Below are positions 44,085-55,242 of a stretch of 64,000 nucleotides of DNA, piece after piece. The notes below the pieces were generated by a model. It was not told the origin of the DNA, did not search any database, and saw nothing but the letters and a program-made list of their open reading frames with translations. Position 1 is the stretch's first letter; every line of letters starts with the position of its first letter. The stretch lies in NCBI RefSeq assembly GCF_964204645.1, contig NC_134025.1, forward strand, positions 4,531,001-4,595,000. Direction: 5' to 3'. The stretch is from Tubulanus polymorphus. Taxonomy: Eukaryota > Nemertea > Palaeonemertea > Tubulaniformes > Tubulanidae. Both the position numbers and the translations under genes were made by a program.

Positions 44085-45143
44085 ATGTTCGCTCATAGCG
44101 TCAATACGACAACTGGCCCGGTCCTGCAGCTCAACCTGTGTCAGAGAGTCCAAACTCGTCCGGTTCTAGTCAAATCAAAATTCAGTGTTCTAATGTACTT
44201 AGGATGTTATCTACCGGCGTCAGTATTAGGTATAACATTCAACGCCTTCACGTTGTTTGTTCTAAAACGGTTTAAATCTGATGTTTATTTTCTCATCAAA
44301 ATTCTCGCTGCAAACGATATTTTGTTTATGATCGCTACATTCATTCTGTATCCGCTGAGAGTTGCGTACATTTACGCCGTTTTGGGAGATATGTTATTAC
44401 GGGTGCACAGCGACTGGAATTTTGGGTGGATTTTTATTTCAATATCATTGCCGTTTTTCTATATATTTCAGATGACACGTAACTGGTGCACTGTACTGCT
44501 CAGTCTAGAGCGGTTAATCGTTGTATTGTTTCCAATAAAATCTCGTAGAATTCCCAGAAAGCTGATCTCACAGGGTGCAATGTTATTTATTTCTTTGTTG
44601 GGTTTTTGTGGTCATTTAGGTCAATTTATACCCTTCAAACATCTTGGATTCATGAATTGTCCTGACTATTGGCCTTATATCACAAGACGGCGTGGTAGAA
44701 ACATCCGGTACATTTTTAACATATATATCTGGAATTATTCAGTTTCTGAGCAGTCCTTTTTCTTCTATCTTACAGTCACATTTCCTCTGTTCATTTTGGT
44801 TTTCATCAATTTTATTCTTATTTCGGCGACTTTTTACCGTCGGGTTACTCGACGTTCACAGCTCGGTGTAACTGATGAATCGTCTAGAAGGGAAATGAGG
44901 ATTTTAAGGATGGTTTTATCAGTTGTTGCATTGTTTATTATTTGCGAAGGTTTGGGATTTGTGGATCGTAGAAGAAATTGGTTCCGCATAAAGGAAAACG
45001 GTTTTTCTTTTAGAATAATCGCATTGGCATTTTCTATTGTTGATTCGTCAGTAAATTTCATCATATATTGTGTGACAAATGACAAATTCAGAAAATCGTC
45101 CATTGACATTCTCAGTAAAGCTTGTTCTAGAAAAGGTTTTTGA
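44085..45143 (+). CDS. rhodopsin-family GPCR, FMRFamide-receptor-like, intronless
   Basis: 352-residue seven-transmembrane receptor in one exon. It has NTT glycosylation near the N-terminus, TM1 with LGITFNAFTLFVLKRF, TM2 with KILAANDILFMIATFILYPL, and an end of TM3 with NWCTVLLSLERLIVVLFPIK. The ERL replaces the usual D/ERY. TM4 begins near SQGAMLFISLLGFCGH, TM5 holds FPLFILVFINFILISATFYRR, and TM6 follows RREMRILRMVLSVVALFIIC. TM7 ends SSVNFIIYCVTNDKFRKS, where VNFIIY replaces NPxxY. The ND in TM2 and W-C spacing of TM3 suit peptide receptors of the FMRFamide/GPR139 group. The ligand is unknown. The gene stands alone in a 3.1 kb unique segment inside repeat unit B. An ATTAAA lies about 76 bp after the stop. 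Confidence 0.85.
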   Translation: MFAHSVNTTTGPVLQLNLCQRVQTRPVLVKSKFSVLMYLGCYLPASVLGITFNAFTLFVLKRFKSDVYFLIKILAANDILFMIATFILYPLRVAYIYAVLGDMLLRVHSDWNFGWIFISISLPFFYIFQMTRNWCTVLLSLERLIVVLFPIKSRRIPRKLISQGAMLFISLLGFCGHLGQFIPFKHLGFMNCPDYWPYITRRRGRNIRYIFNIYIWNYSVSEQSFFFYLTVTFPLFILVFINFILISATFYRRVTRRSQLGVTDESSRREMRILRMVLSVVALFIICEGLGFVDRRRNWFRIKENGFSFRIIALAFSIVDSSVNFIIYCVTNDKFRKSSIDILSKACSRKGF

Positions 45144-46529
45144 TGAATAGCTGGCGTGAGTTGAGATGATACAATTCTACAGTGGAACTCGCTCCGCATT
45201 TTCGAAGAAAAACCCGCAATTAAATTTTTAAGAAAATCTCGAAGAGAATCTTATACAGAGGTATCAAAACTTTCCGAACATTTCTCAAACTGGAAAAGAA
45301 AGGACAAAAAGGACGATGTTTTCACAACAGATGAATTCATAAAACTGACATCAAAACTGGGGTTAGTTTTTTTGCAAAACCGGTTAATCTGCATTCCTTC
45401 TCCGTTCGAATTGTCAGGTTGTAAAAATGCTACAGCAAATCACCCGCCCCAATAACAAAGCCTTGTAAGTTGATCAAGTGTTATCTTAATTCATTAGATC
45501 GGTAGTAAAATGTTACATCGACTCTACATAGTCTAAGGCTGGACATATTCGTAAACGAGAAATCGGTATGCCGTAGGTCGTGGTCAATATGATGCGTATA
45601 TTATTGGTATATGTTACCCGCCTAGTAAGGAGGGCTTCAAAAATAGTCTATAGACTCATTGATTGTTCCTCTCCACGGAAATCTTTAGTAAAAGGCGAAA
45701 GATTTAAACGTGGTTGAAGAGAAACCTGAGTACCTGTACCCTGAGTCCTCGAGGTATTTATACCCCGGCCTCGACCTCCATTGCCTTTAAACATGGTGTT
45801 TTACTGTCGAGTAATATAGATAGGTTCTGCTACAAAATCGGTCTTTTAGCCAGAAGTTTCCACAGATTTCACTCGAAATTTTATCCAAATTTGTATTACA
45901 CTTAATTAGATCAATCAACAAGCAATGATGCTACAGTTACAAATATATGATTATATTTATGATGATGGTATCTCGTTTTCCGTGAGCACTCGGTAAATTC
46001 CGTAAATCTCCGACTAGGTGGACGACTCACACTCGGCACACGCGAGTTGTGACACCTGCGACCCCCGCGTGAGCGCAACACTCCAGAGCGGCTTCTATCT
46101 TCAGGCGCGTTTCAAATCTATATTCTGTTTTAAAGGCCGACTTCGAGTATAAAAGGCCCATCATCTGTCAGACATGGCAGTATCTCTGAAGCCAGTCAAG
46201 AGCTCCAGCGGTTGAAACTGGTATTTCCCTGATATCTCCGTCCGATTTGGACCCTCCTTTTTGTCAGGGATTTGTGTAAACTCGTTATAGCACGAGAGGC
46301 CATGGACACTACCGCACTGAAATGCGCCAATTCGCTTTGTAGGAAAAATAGAAAAAAGCCCTCTAAAAAAATTTGACCGACTTGTACAAGTCCAACTGGA
46401 TCCACCACCCCCCCCCCCTCCGAGCTCAAGGAAACATTTTCAGACTTTATGAACTCTTATCACTGAAACACTCAGCCATGCCAACCTGTTACCTCGAGCC
46501 AATTGTCTTTGTAGGTGAAAATAGAAAAG
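45144..46529. other. unique DNA between GPCR and repeat unit B right part
   Basis: Includes a C-rich/CpG-containing stretch (46010-46110), a TATA-like TATAAAAG at about 46150, and a C12 run at 46408. Two similar words (CTTTGTAGGAAAAATAGAAAA near 46336 and CTTTGTAGGTGAAAATAGAAA near 46508) are about 170 bp apart. No gene recognised. Confidence 0.4.
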
Positions 46530-47755
46530 GGCACAAAACTTATGATGTGAAATTCTAAATGTTTGTTGCTAATTACTGTGTCACTTCTATCAGTATCTTG
46601 ATATATCGTCAATTAGCAGATATTATTATACCAAGTTTAGTCAGTGAATCTTTGTTACTAGAATCTCAATATCAAGAGCTTTGACAATATTTGAAGTGTT
46701 TTCTTATTGAAGGCTCGATCTTTGTTTTTAGAATCGCAATTTCAAAAAGAGTCATTTCAAGATCTCTTTCAATCAAAGCTTCACTTTTTGATGACAAGTT
46801 GGTTTCATCCATGAGACTGTAAACACTAATCACAGTGAGTTGTGCTTGACTTGACACTTGGCCACTTGTGGTAGCCACGCATTCAGCCTTATCAGAGACA
46901 AAGAGTAGACCATTCCTGAGCAATAGGTGGCGCTACCAGCCTCTCAAACTCTCCCAAAATCACTTAAACCATACAATCAGAGCTTTGGGTAAGTGTGCGG
47001 AGATGGTGTCCGAGCAATAGGTGGCGCAACCAGCCTTCCTATAACTCTTAGATCTCAAAAACTCCCCTAAAACTAAAAATACATTAAACTTTGATCAGAG
47101 CATCGGGTAAGTGCGCAGAGACTATGGAGCCTGAGCAATAATAGGTGGCGCTACCAGCCTTCCTATAGCTCCCAACTCTCATTCTCCTCCAGTGCTAAAG
47201 GTAGGATGGTGACGAGCAATAGGTGGCGTTACCAGTCGCCTAGAACTCGTAAATCACAATCCACCTTTTAGTACTGTCTATTCCTATCAGAGCGCAGAGA
47301 CTAAAGGGCCTGAGCAATAGGTGGCATTACCAGTCTCTCTATTAGCTCCCAACTTAACAAACTCCAATAAGTCCTTTTCCCGTCTAATCAAAGAAAATCG
47401 TCTGAAAATAGACAGCCCCGAAAAAATGTCAAAAGAAAATCAAACTCCTCAGACAAAGAGGTTCAGTAGGATCTCAATGTCTTTTTAAAGACACTGTGGA
47501 CTTTGTACCAAATCAACGTTAACTGATCTAGTAGAGAAATCTACGTTAATGATCACTGTCTTAAATAGTGATTAACTAACGCTACTAATACTAATCAATC
47601 GGGGGTTTATTGACAATGACTGATCAAATAATACAATTATTGCAATTGTAAACGACCGAGACGGATTTTAACTTCTCCATGTAAAATAATAAGATGTTCG
47701 AACGGATTGTACGCCTCAAAAATATCATTTCTTTCCAGCTGAATATTTCAAAATC
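46530..47755 (+). repeat. macrosatellite unit B, right part
   Basis: Resumes at CTTATGATGTGAAATTCTAA, equivalent to about 41014 in unit A and 51228 in unit C. About 2.4 kb of the unit (A 38640-41010) is absent from B. Confidence 0.85.
46918..47333 (+). promoter_or_regulatory. CTCF-like motif cluster, unit B (5 sites)
   Basis: Sites begin at 46918, 47012, 47133, 47214 and 47312, all on the plus strand. Spacing is 94, 121, 81 and 98 bp. The second has GCGCAACC and the fifth GGCATTACC, so these two are weaker matches. Confidence 0.55.
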
Positions 47756-50700
47756 AATATAGACGATAACTAATGTTGCGAGACCAACGGAAGATTCCAT
47801 GGAGAATAAGCACAGTGATGTTCATAAATACTACCAGAAGAATCAGGCAGACGCATCGTGGAACCACCAGTTGATCCACACTACCTCGCAGTTGATCCAC
47901 ACTACCTTGCAGTTGATCTACACTACGTCCCAGTTGATGATTGTCGCAATATAAAAAAAAGCTAAGTTTGATTTTTTTTCTATTCCGGGAGGGATAGGAG
48001 AGAGTGGAGCGCCACAGGGTTTACAAAACCCAAAAATAGAACATGTAAAAATACACATAAATGAGGTGTTGAAAAGCTTTTTTAAAAGCTCATCTAAAAA
48101 AACTTAAATTTCTAACGCCTAATATCTAACTGAAAATGAAAAGAATAAAATCATCCAAATGACACAAAATCGTTAAACGATGTTCTGTGTCTGCACCGCA
48201 CGAGTTCACAATCATTACTTCAGATAAGAAAACTTAAAGGAAAAGATCGTAAAACGACTTTTCTCTTTATCAGTCTCATAACAAAACCTCTATTGGGCCA
48301 AAATCTTGCTAACAAAATACGTTCAAAAAAAGATCTTGTCCCTGTTAGCTCTGTGCTGGAATTAATATAGCCTATATTAGTTTTACTCATGTGTTAAGAT
48401 AGAAATATGCGAACTATTGCTTCGTAAATATGTAAGTAAATTCTTATTACATCTGCCAAGCAGTAATTTAATATAGTTTTTAATCAGTAATAGTCTTATA
48501 AATGGTAAGTGGTTGAGTGAGCTTGCCTTAAATCATTGTAAGTTGTTTTGAATTCAGTATCTGTTCTGAAATGTGTAAGTGTTAAAAGTTGTATATTTTG
48601 GCCTAGTTGACTTGTTCTCTAGGTCTAATGTTGAGCACGCTTGCAATGTCTGAAAATAAGTTGTCTCGCTATAGTATTTCATAAGCTGTTTAGTCACTAG
48701 TTGAGTGGACGCTAGTTCACTTGGCTACGTGTACTAACTAATCATAGTCTCACTAGTATTAAAAAGTATCAAACATCATCTTTATAAAGTTCTGTGATAG
48801 AGAAATCATGTGACTCAATATAGGATAGAATGTACTATAGAATATTAGTTCTTACAGTTTGTTTGACTGAAAAGATTATATGAAGGTGTATAACCATTAG
48901 TTTGATCGCTAGATTCCCCCCCTAAATCCTACTAACAAAGTTCAAATTGTCTCTGTGAGCTCTGTTAAAGCTGTATTATAGAAACTAGAAACTGTTTAAA
49001 ACAGTTATTAGTTTCTCATAGTATTTTGTATAACGAAATCAAGCGCTGTTTAACCACTGACTAATTAGACTTAAGTTCTATTGGTTCAGTGGTTAGCACG
49101 CTTGTCTTGTGCCTCTACGTATAATGAGATCATCTCCGCAAGCTCTGTTTTATTTCATTTTATCATCAAAGTTCCTATGTCATAATTCCTTAATTTGAAA
49201 TAAATTCTTAATGAAAAATTCTTTGAATTAATTTGTTAATTTTCTCTGTAGAAATGCGTATAATCTCGAGGTGTTCAGTCTTTTTTTACTTGATATCGTA
49301 ATCGCTTAAGTATTTGCAATATTCCAAATATTTTCTTACCAGTTTCTCAATCTCAATTTAAAAAAGAATCATCAAGATCTCTTTTAATGAAGCCTCATAT
49401 TTTGATGTGGAGTTGATATTTAGTTTTACTTGTTTGAAAGTTCTGGATTCCCAGTAAGTGTTAGGCACATTAAGGTCAACTTAGAGAATTTATATTGAAA
49501 TCTTGATCTTCTGAAGAAGACTCATCATTCCATCTTAGTTAATGAAATCACTTTTTTGCAAAAGATTCACAATCAATCCAATATTTTTATACACCAATAT
49601 TTCAATATTGATGATGATCAAATGCTTTTAGAAGTGAAGTTAAAAAGTTGAATTGAATCAATTGAAGTTTCTCATTTTGTTCGTGTAATTTCGAATCTAA
49701 ATATAATCTTAGTCAGTGGTCTGAATCTTGTGAAAATTTATCGTAAAAGAATCGTCATTCCATCTTTGTTTCCGTGGTAGTTATATCTTAATTTTGAAAA
49801 GGAATCAATTGAATTTACTCCTCACTTTTTGATTATTTTTCTGATACAATACTATTGTTTCTCAGAAAATCAAGCGAATTTCTTACGTTCGAATTCACTG
49901 TTTTGAAATGAAATTCCATGAATGAATCAAATTAGATTACAGTTCGGAAAAATTTATTTCAATATTGAATATTGATATTTATGTTAATTGACATTAAGTA
50001 GAAATTTAAACTGGTTCTATCCATTTAATACAAAACTGCGCAACCTTGGAGCAGGATTCAGTCAAGATAAAAAATGTCTGATTATTTAGAATATTCTAAT
50101 TGATTACATTTGCACCAAACAATCAGAAATAGAAATCACTGAAATAAAAGTTATTGAGAGTGAAAGGTTTTTACGTTTTGACACTTCACTTCAAATTTAA
50201 CCTAATATATTTTTGCTGATAATAAATATCAGTGATACCAGTGTCAATATAAGAATGATTAGGAACTAGAAAAAAATTAAGTGCGTTTTTTGAAATAAAT
50301 ACAGGACTTGTCCGAGTACAATTCTAATGATTTATCAGTTTCAATCAGGTCTAATTCAAGGCCACTAGTGTGAACTAATTTATGTAGCAGTTATTTTATC
50401 TACTGCTCTGCATAAATGGTTCGATTTCATTCAATTTACCTTCATTCAAATTTTGCACATATTTTTACCGTTAATTTGTTTGTACTCGTATTGAAGTTCT
50501 GTTGAGTTCAATACTGACACCGGTTTAGAGATAAAATAATGAGTGGTGAGGTGCTGTTTTGGGACTTCTCCGAGTACAAATTTACAAGTCAATATTTCAC
50601 CATTCTTTAGAAGTTAAAGTCAGTTTAATTGGTCGAAAAGGACCACCGCGAACTCATTCATGTCTTATACATAATGGTTTGCCTCATTCAATTTAACGCA

Positions 50701-52578
50701 TGTTTCTGTTTTCAGCGTGCTCGTATTAGATGAATGTCCTGATTCATTTGTGGCACTCTCTCCACTCTCATTTGGATAATGATTATCATTGTTTTAATCA
50801 CATGTATTCAATTTACATGTATTGTATTCTGAATGTCATCAGTTTAAATGTGAAAGTGTTTCTCGATATTATTTGATGATTTCTATATTTGTTTGGTGCT
50901 ACTGCTACTGCTACTGCTGCAGCTTCAGCTGCTGCACCACTCCTTAAGTTTGAATTCAGAAAACCAGACTGATGATATTTGAGATGAAACCTGCATGAAT
51001 AATGGTTGTCGCTATTTCATCTATAATTCGAGATACAAAATTACGGGATCACTTTACATTGGGTTTTTATTTTGATGGAAAAACTTCAATTATGTTTTTA
51101 TATTTGATGGAAAAAAATCATTGCAAGTTTTGTGCTTTTCATATTGACTGAAAAACACTGTAGTATATCACTATGTTCAGAGCTAGTCCTCTGATAATAT
51201 CATCCCCGAGAATGAAGTTTAAGAGAAACTTATGATGTGAAATTCTAAATGTTTGTTGCTAATTACTGTGTCACTTCTATCAGTATTTTGATATATCGTC
51301 AATTAGATGATATTGATATATCAAGGGTAGTCCGTGAATCTTTGTTACTAGAATCTCAATATCAAGAGTTTTGACAATATTTGAAGTGTTTTCTTACTGA
51401 AGGCTCAATCTTTGTGGAATATCAATTTAAAAAAGAGTCATTTCAAGATCTCTTTCAATCAAGCTTCACTTTTTGATGACAAGTTGATATTTTCTTACGA
51501 TTTACTGATATTTAGTCCACATAGTTTAAAAGTTCTGGATTCCCAGTAAAAGTGTTCTGTCATATTTTGTGCCACTTGAAATGCATCAATAAGAAGTTGG
51601 TTTCATCCATGAGACTGTGTAATCAGTAATCACAATAGTTGTGCATGACTTAATAACTTGACATTTGGCCACTTGTGGTAGCCACGCATTCAGCCTTATC
51701 AGAGACAAAGAGGTGACCATTCCTGAGCAATAGGTGGTGCTTCCAGCCTCTCAAACTCTCCCAAAATCACTTAAACCATACAATCAGAGCTTTGGGTAAG
51801 TGGGCGGAGATGGTGTCCGAGCAATAGGTGGCGCTACCAGCCTTCCTATAGCTCTTAGATCTCAAAAACTCCCCTTAAACTAAAAAACATTAAACTTTGA
51901 TCAGAGCATCGGGTAAGTGCACAGAGACGATGGTGCCTGAGCAATTATAGGTGGCGCTACCAGCCTCCTATAGCTCCCAACTCTAAATCTCCTCCAGTGC
52001 TAAAGGTAGGATTGTGAAGAGCAATAGGTGGGGTTACCAGTCGCCTTAAACTCGTAAATCACAATCCACCTTTCAGTACTGTCTATTCCTATCAGAGCGC
52101 AGAGACTATAGTGCCTGAGCAATAGGTGACGTTACTAGTCTCGCTATTAGCTCCCAACTTAACAAACTCAATAAGTACTTCTCCCGCCTAATCAAGGAAA
52201 ATCGTCTAGAAATAGACAGCCCCGAAAAAAATCTGTATCTCCATATTGCACAAAAGAAAATCAAACTCCTCAGACAATGAGGTTCGGTAGGATCTCTATG
52301 TCTTTTTAAAGACACTGTGGACTTTGTGTCAAATCAACGTAACTGATCTTGTATCGGAGAAATCTACCTTAATGATCACTGTCTTAAATAGTAATTAACT
52401 AATGCTACTAATACTAATCATTCGGGGGTTTATTGACAATGACTGATCCAATAATACAATTATTGCAACTGTATACGACAGAGACAGAATTTTAACTTCT
52501 CCATGTAGAATTATAAGATGTTCGAACAGATTGTACGCCTCAAAAATATCATTTTTTTCCAGCTGAATATTTCAAAAT
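47756..52578 (+). repeat. macrosatellite unit C (about 4.8 kb)
   Basis: Full copy, the most complete of the three. It starts AATATAGACGATAACTAATG and ends CAGCTGAATATTTCAAAAT, after which sequence becomes unrelated. Small indels separate it from A throughout (for example 49720-49800 and 50200-50280). Confidence 0.85.
51725..52138 (+). promoter_or_regulatory. CTCF-like motif cluster, unit C (5 sites)
   Basis: Sites begin at 51725, 51819, 51939, 52019 and 52117, plus strand, spaced 94, 120, 80 and 98 bp. The second and third keep the full core GGTGGCGCTACCAG; the others have one or more changes. Confidence 0.55.
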
Positions 52579-52679
52579 GAAACCATTAGATGAAATGACC
52601 AAACAACCACTGATGACGAATTTCGCAACCGTTAAGACAACAGAACATCCCAAAATGTAACCAGCAGAGTTGCAGATAG

Positions 52680-52772
52680 TTAGCAGAGTTCCAGATGATA
52701 GGCAGAGTTCCAGATGATAGGCAGAGTTCCAGATGATAAGCAGAGTTCCAGATGATAAGCAGAGTTCCAGTG
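52680..52772 (+). repeat. 19-bp tandem repeat
   Basis: About five copies of GCAGAGTTCCAGATGATAR just beyond the end of unit C. Confidence 0.85.
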
Positions 52773-52867
52773 ATGTTCAGTAATGCCAGAATTCAGTTTA
52801 GGAGCAGCAGAGACAACAGTGTAACCACAATAAGATAGAAGGAAGGTTATCAGTTTCTTGTTAATTT

Positions 52868-52933
52868 CATGGTAAGAAATTTTGATTTCATAGTTAGGTT
52901 AAATGTTTTATCCAAGCAGTAATATCTCATCAA
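52868..52933 (+). repeat. direct repeat flanking the array, right copy
   Basis: CATGGTAAGAAATTTTGATT to TATCCAAGCAGTAATATCTC; matches 37211-37281. Confidence 0.65.
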
Positions 52934-52992
52934 ATTATACGGTACTTTTACAAACAATTTTATTGATTCATTTTGCATTGTCATTTTTACAG

Positions 52993-53532
52993 TTGAGAGT
53001 TTACTACCAGCAGAGAGTCTACTACCAACCAAGAGTCTACCACCAGCCGAGAGTCTTCTACAACCGAGAGTCTACTACCAGCCGAGAGTCTACTACCAGC
53101 CGAGAGTCTACTACAACCGAGAGTCTACTACAACCGAGAGTCCTACTACCAACGGAGAGTCTACTACCAGCCGAGCGTCTACTACAACCGAGAGTCTTAC
53201 TACCAACGGAGAGTCTACTACCAGCCGAGAGTCTTACTACCAGCCGAGAGTCTTACTACCAGCCGAGAGTCTTACTACCAGCCGAGAGTCTACTACCAGC
53301 CGAGAATCAACCCGCCGAGAGTCTACTACCAGCCGAGAATCTACTACCAGCCGAGAGTCTACTACCAGCCGAGAGTCTACTACCAGCCAAGAATCTACTA
53401 CCAGCCGAGAGTCTACTACCAGCCGAGAGTCTACTACCAGCCGAGAGTCTACTACCAGCCGAGAGTCTACTACCAGCCGAGAATCTACTACCAGCCGAGA
53501 GTCTACTACCAGCCGAGAGTCTACTACCAGCA
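52993..53532 (+). repeat. 18-bp minisatellite CTACTACCAGCCGAGAGT
   Basis: About 28 to 30 imperfect copies of 17-19 bp. Because indels shift the phase, it stays open in several frames (LLPAES on plus, VVDSRL on minus). The 229-codon plus-strand frame through it changes repeat reading twice, which is a minisatellite signature rather than a protein. No signal of a real gene around it. Confidence 0.9.
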
Positions 53533-54613
53533 ACAATCGCAGGAGCAGCAGAGTTTACGAACGATATCAGTGATCAGAGAACAATTGTTTAGTGTAGTGC
53601 GCATTTTTAAGAAGGGGCCCCGAAATTCACAATGAAAAAGATGCAGTATGATGCAAATGGAGTTGGTGTAAGGTAGGTGTGATTGTAATACGTGTATTTG
53701 TTGGGCATGTATGAATCTGTGTGTGAATCTGTGCGTAATGTATGAGTCCTATTTACATCATCTGGTATCTTTTTCTAGTGAAATCAAAATAAGTTTTCCT
53801 TTCATTCATAAAACATCTCCCCTTAAACTACTCAATTCACTTTCATCAATATTTTACTTGATCTTTAAGTGTTTTATTCGCATCCTAGGCACAAAGCGCA
53901 AAGCGTATTAACAAACCCTTTTATTTTTTTTAAACTAACATGCCCGGTGTTGGCAGCACAATAGGATGTGTATAATAAACGATTAAAGATCAAGTTTCCT
54001 CTAAACCCCCTCCCATTCACTTAATGTGAATATTCATTGTTTTGTGGATGATGGAAAATTAATGAAAAAAAATTTATAATCGTTTGGATTTGAAAAAAAA
54101 GATTGTAAAACTTAGTTTATAATGTACGTAGATAAAAATTAAGATAAAATTAAATGAAAACATAGAATATTAAACTTAGTCTTTCAAGTAGTAATAATAA
54201 TGTAGAAAAAAATTAATGAAATTAGTTCTAGATTGTTTACCTTGCGCTTTCCAGAGTGAACTTAGCATTGAGGGTAGTCTCTGGTTTTAGTGCGGAGGAT
54301 TTTAGTAGGATGGCACGCAGCATTCAGGAAACCGAGTGGTTTTAAGTCTCTTTGCGCGTGTCTCCATCTTAGTGTTATACCATACACTATTCGTTTTTGG
54401 AGTCAGTGCCTTTGACATGGACTTTAGTTTTCGCGCCCATGGTTTAATTAAACTACTTTCAATAGATAATTTAACATTTGACGATTCATAGAATACTGAT
54501 TTGGTAAATACCCTGCTGGAAATAGAAAGGAGCAGTTTCTTATTGACTGAGGATGTGTCGTCTGCAGTGTGCGAGTCACCGGTCAGTCAGGGACCTTTAC
54601 TGTGATGTTATTT

Positions 54614-54746
54614 CAGCATTCTATCAGCTCAACTACGCATAATCAATTAAACACTTAAAACTTAAATACACAATGAAATACAAACCACTGAAAACACAAA
54701 TTCAAAATTACAAAAAAACAACTACTTAAGATATGATAGAATGCTG
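54614..54746. repeat. palindromic element 1
   Basis: CAGCATTCTATCA at 54614-54626 and its exact reverse complement TGATAGAATGCTG at 54734-54746 enclose about 107 bp of A-rich sequence. Confidence 0.7.
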
Positions 54747-55129
54747 GATACTTCATGGAATGTAATCAAGTTTCATTAAGTTTTACTTGATAATGACTTC
54801 AATACAATCAAGTATCCTCTTATACTATTTCCAAAGTCAGGTATTTTGGTGTTTTTGGTATTCTATGAGTCGTGTTAATAAGAAATTAGTGTTTGTAGCT
54901 ACAATACTTTTTAACTTGCCGATTAAGATTGTTGTTACCGGAAACATTATGCCGGAAAATAAATTCCACTTATATTGTTAGAGAATTATCATTTTGAAAT
55001 TGATTGCATGTTAGAAATGTTTTTCCGATGTATGAAATACCGCTTTCTGTTGAAAATGGAAGAGCAGTTTCTGGCAACTGAGGAGGTATGGTTAGCAGTG
55101 ACTTGGATCTCTTCTTGTCATCGCTTACA

Positions 55130-55242
55130 AGCATTCTATGGACTCAATTAATGATAAACAAACACAAAACCAAATAAAATCAAACACATAATTAAAAAAA
55201 TCCCTTAACTTCAAAAATAAATGATTGATATCATAGAATGCT
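55130..55242. repeat. palindromic element 2
   Basis: AGCATTCTATG at 55130-55140 and CATAGAATGCT at 55232-55242 enclose about 91 bp. The upstream flank (GGAAGAGCAGTTTCTGGCAA) resembles that of element 1 (AAAGGAGCAGTTTCTTATTG), so both belong to one duplicated block of about 250 bp. Confidence 0.7.

Noticed and set aside
52993-53532. CRISPR-like array
   Set aside because: The repeats are contiguous without unique spacers, and the genome is animal.
52903-53592. 229-codon ORF with LLPAES repeats as a secreted repetitive protein
   Set aside because: The repeat reading changes frame twice inside the ORF, other frames are also open, and there is no supporting gene structure. A minisatellite explains it.
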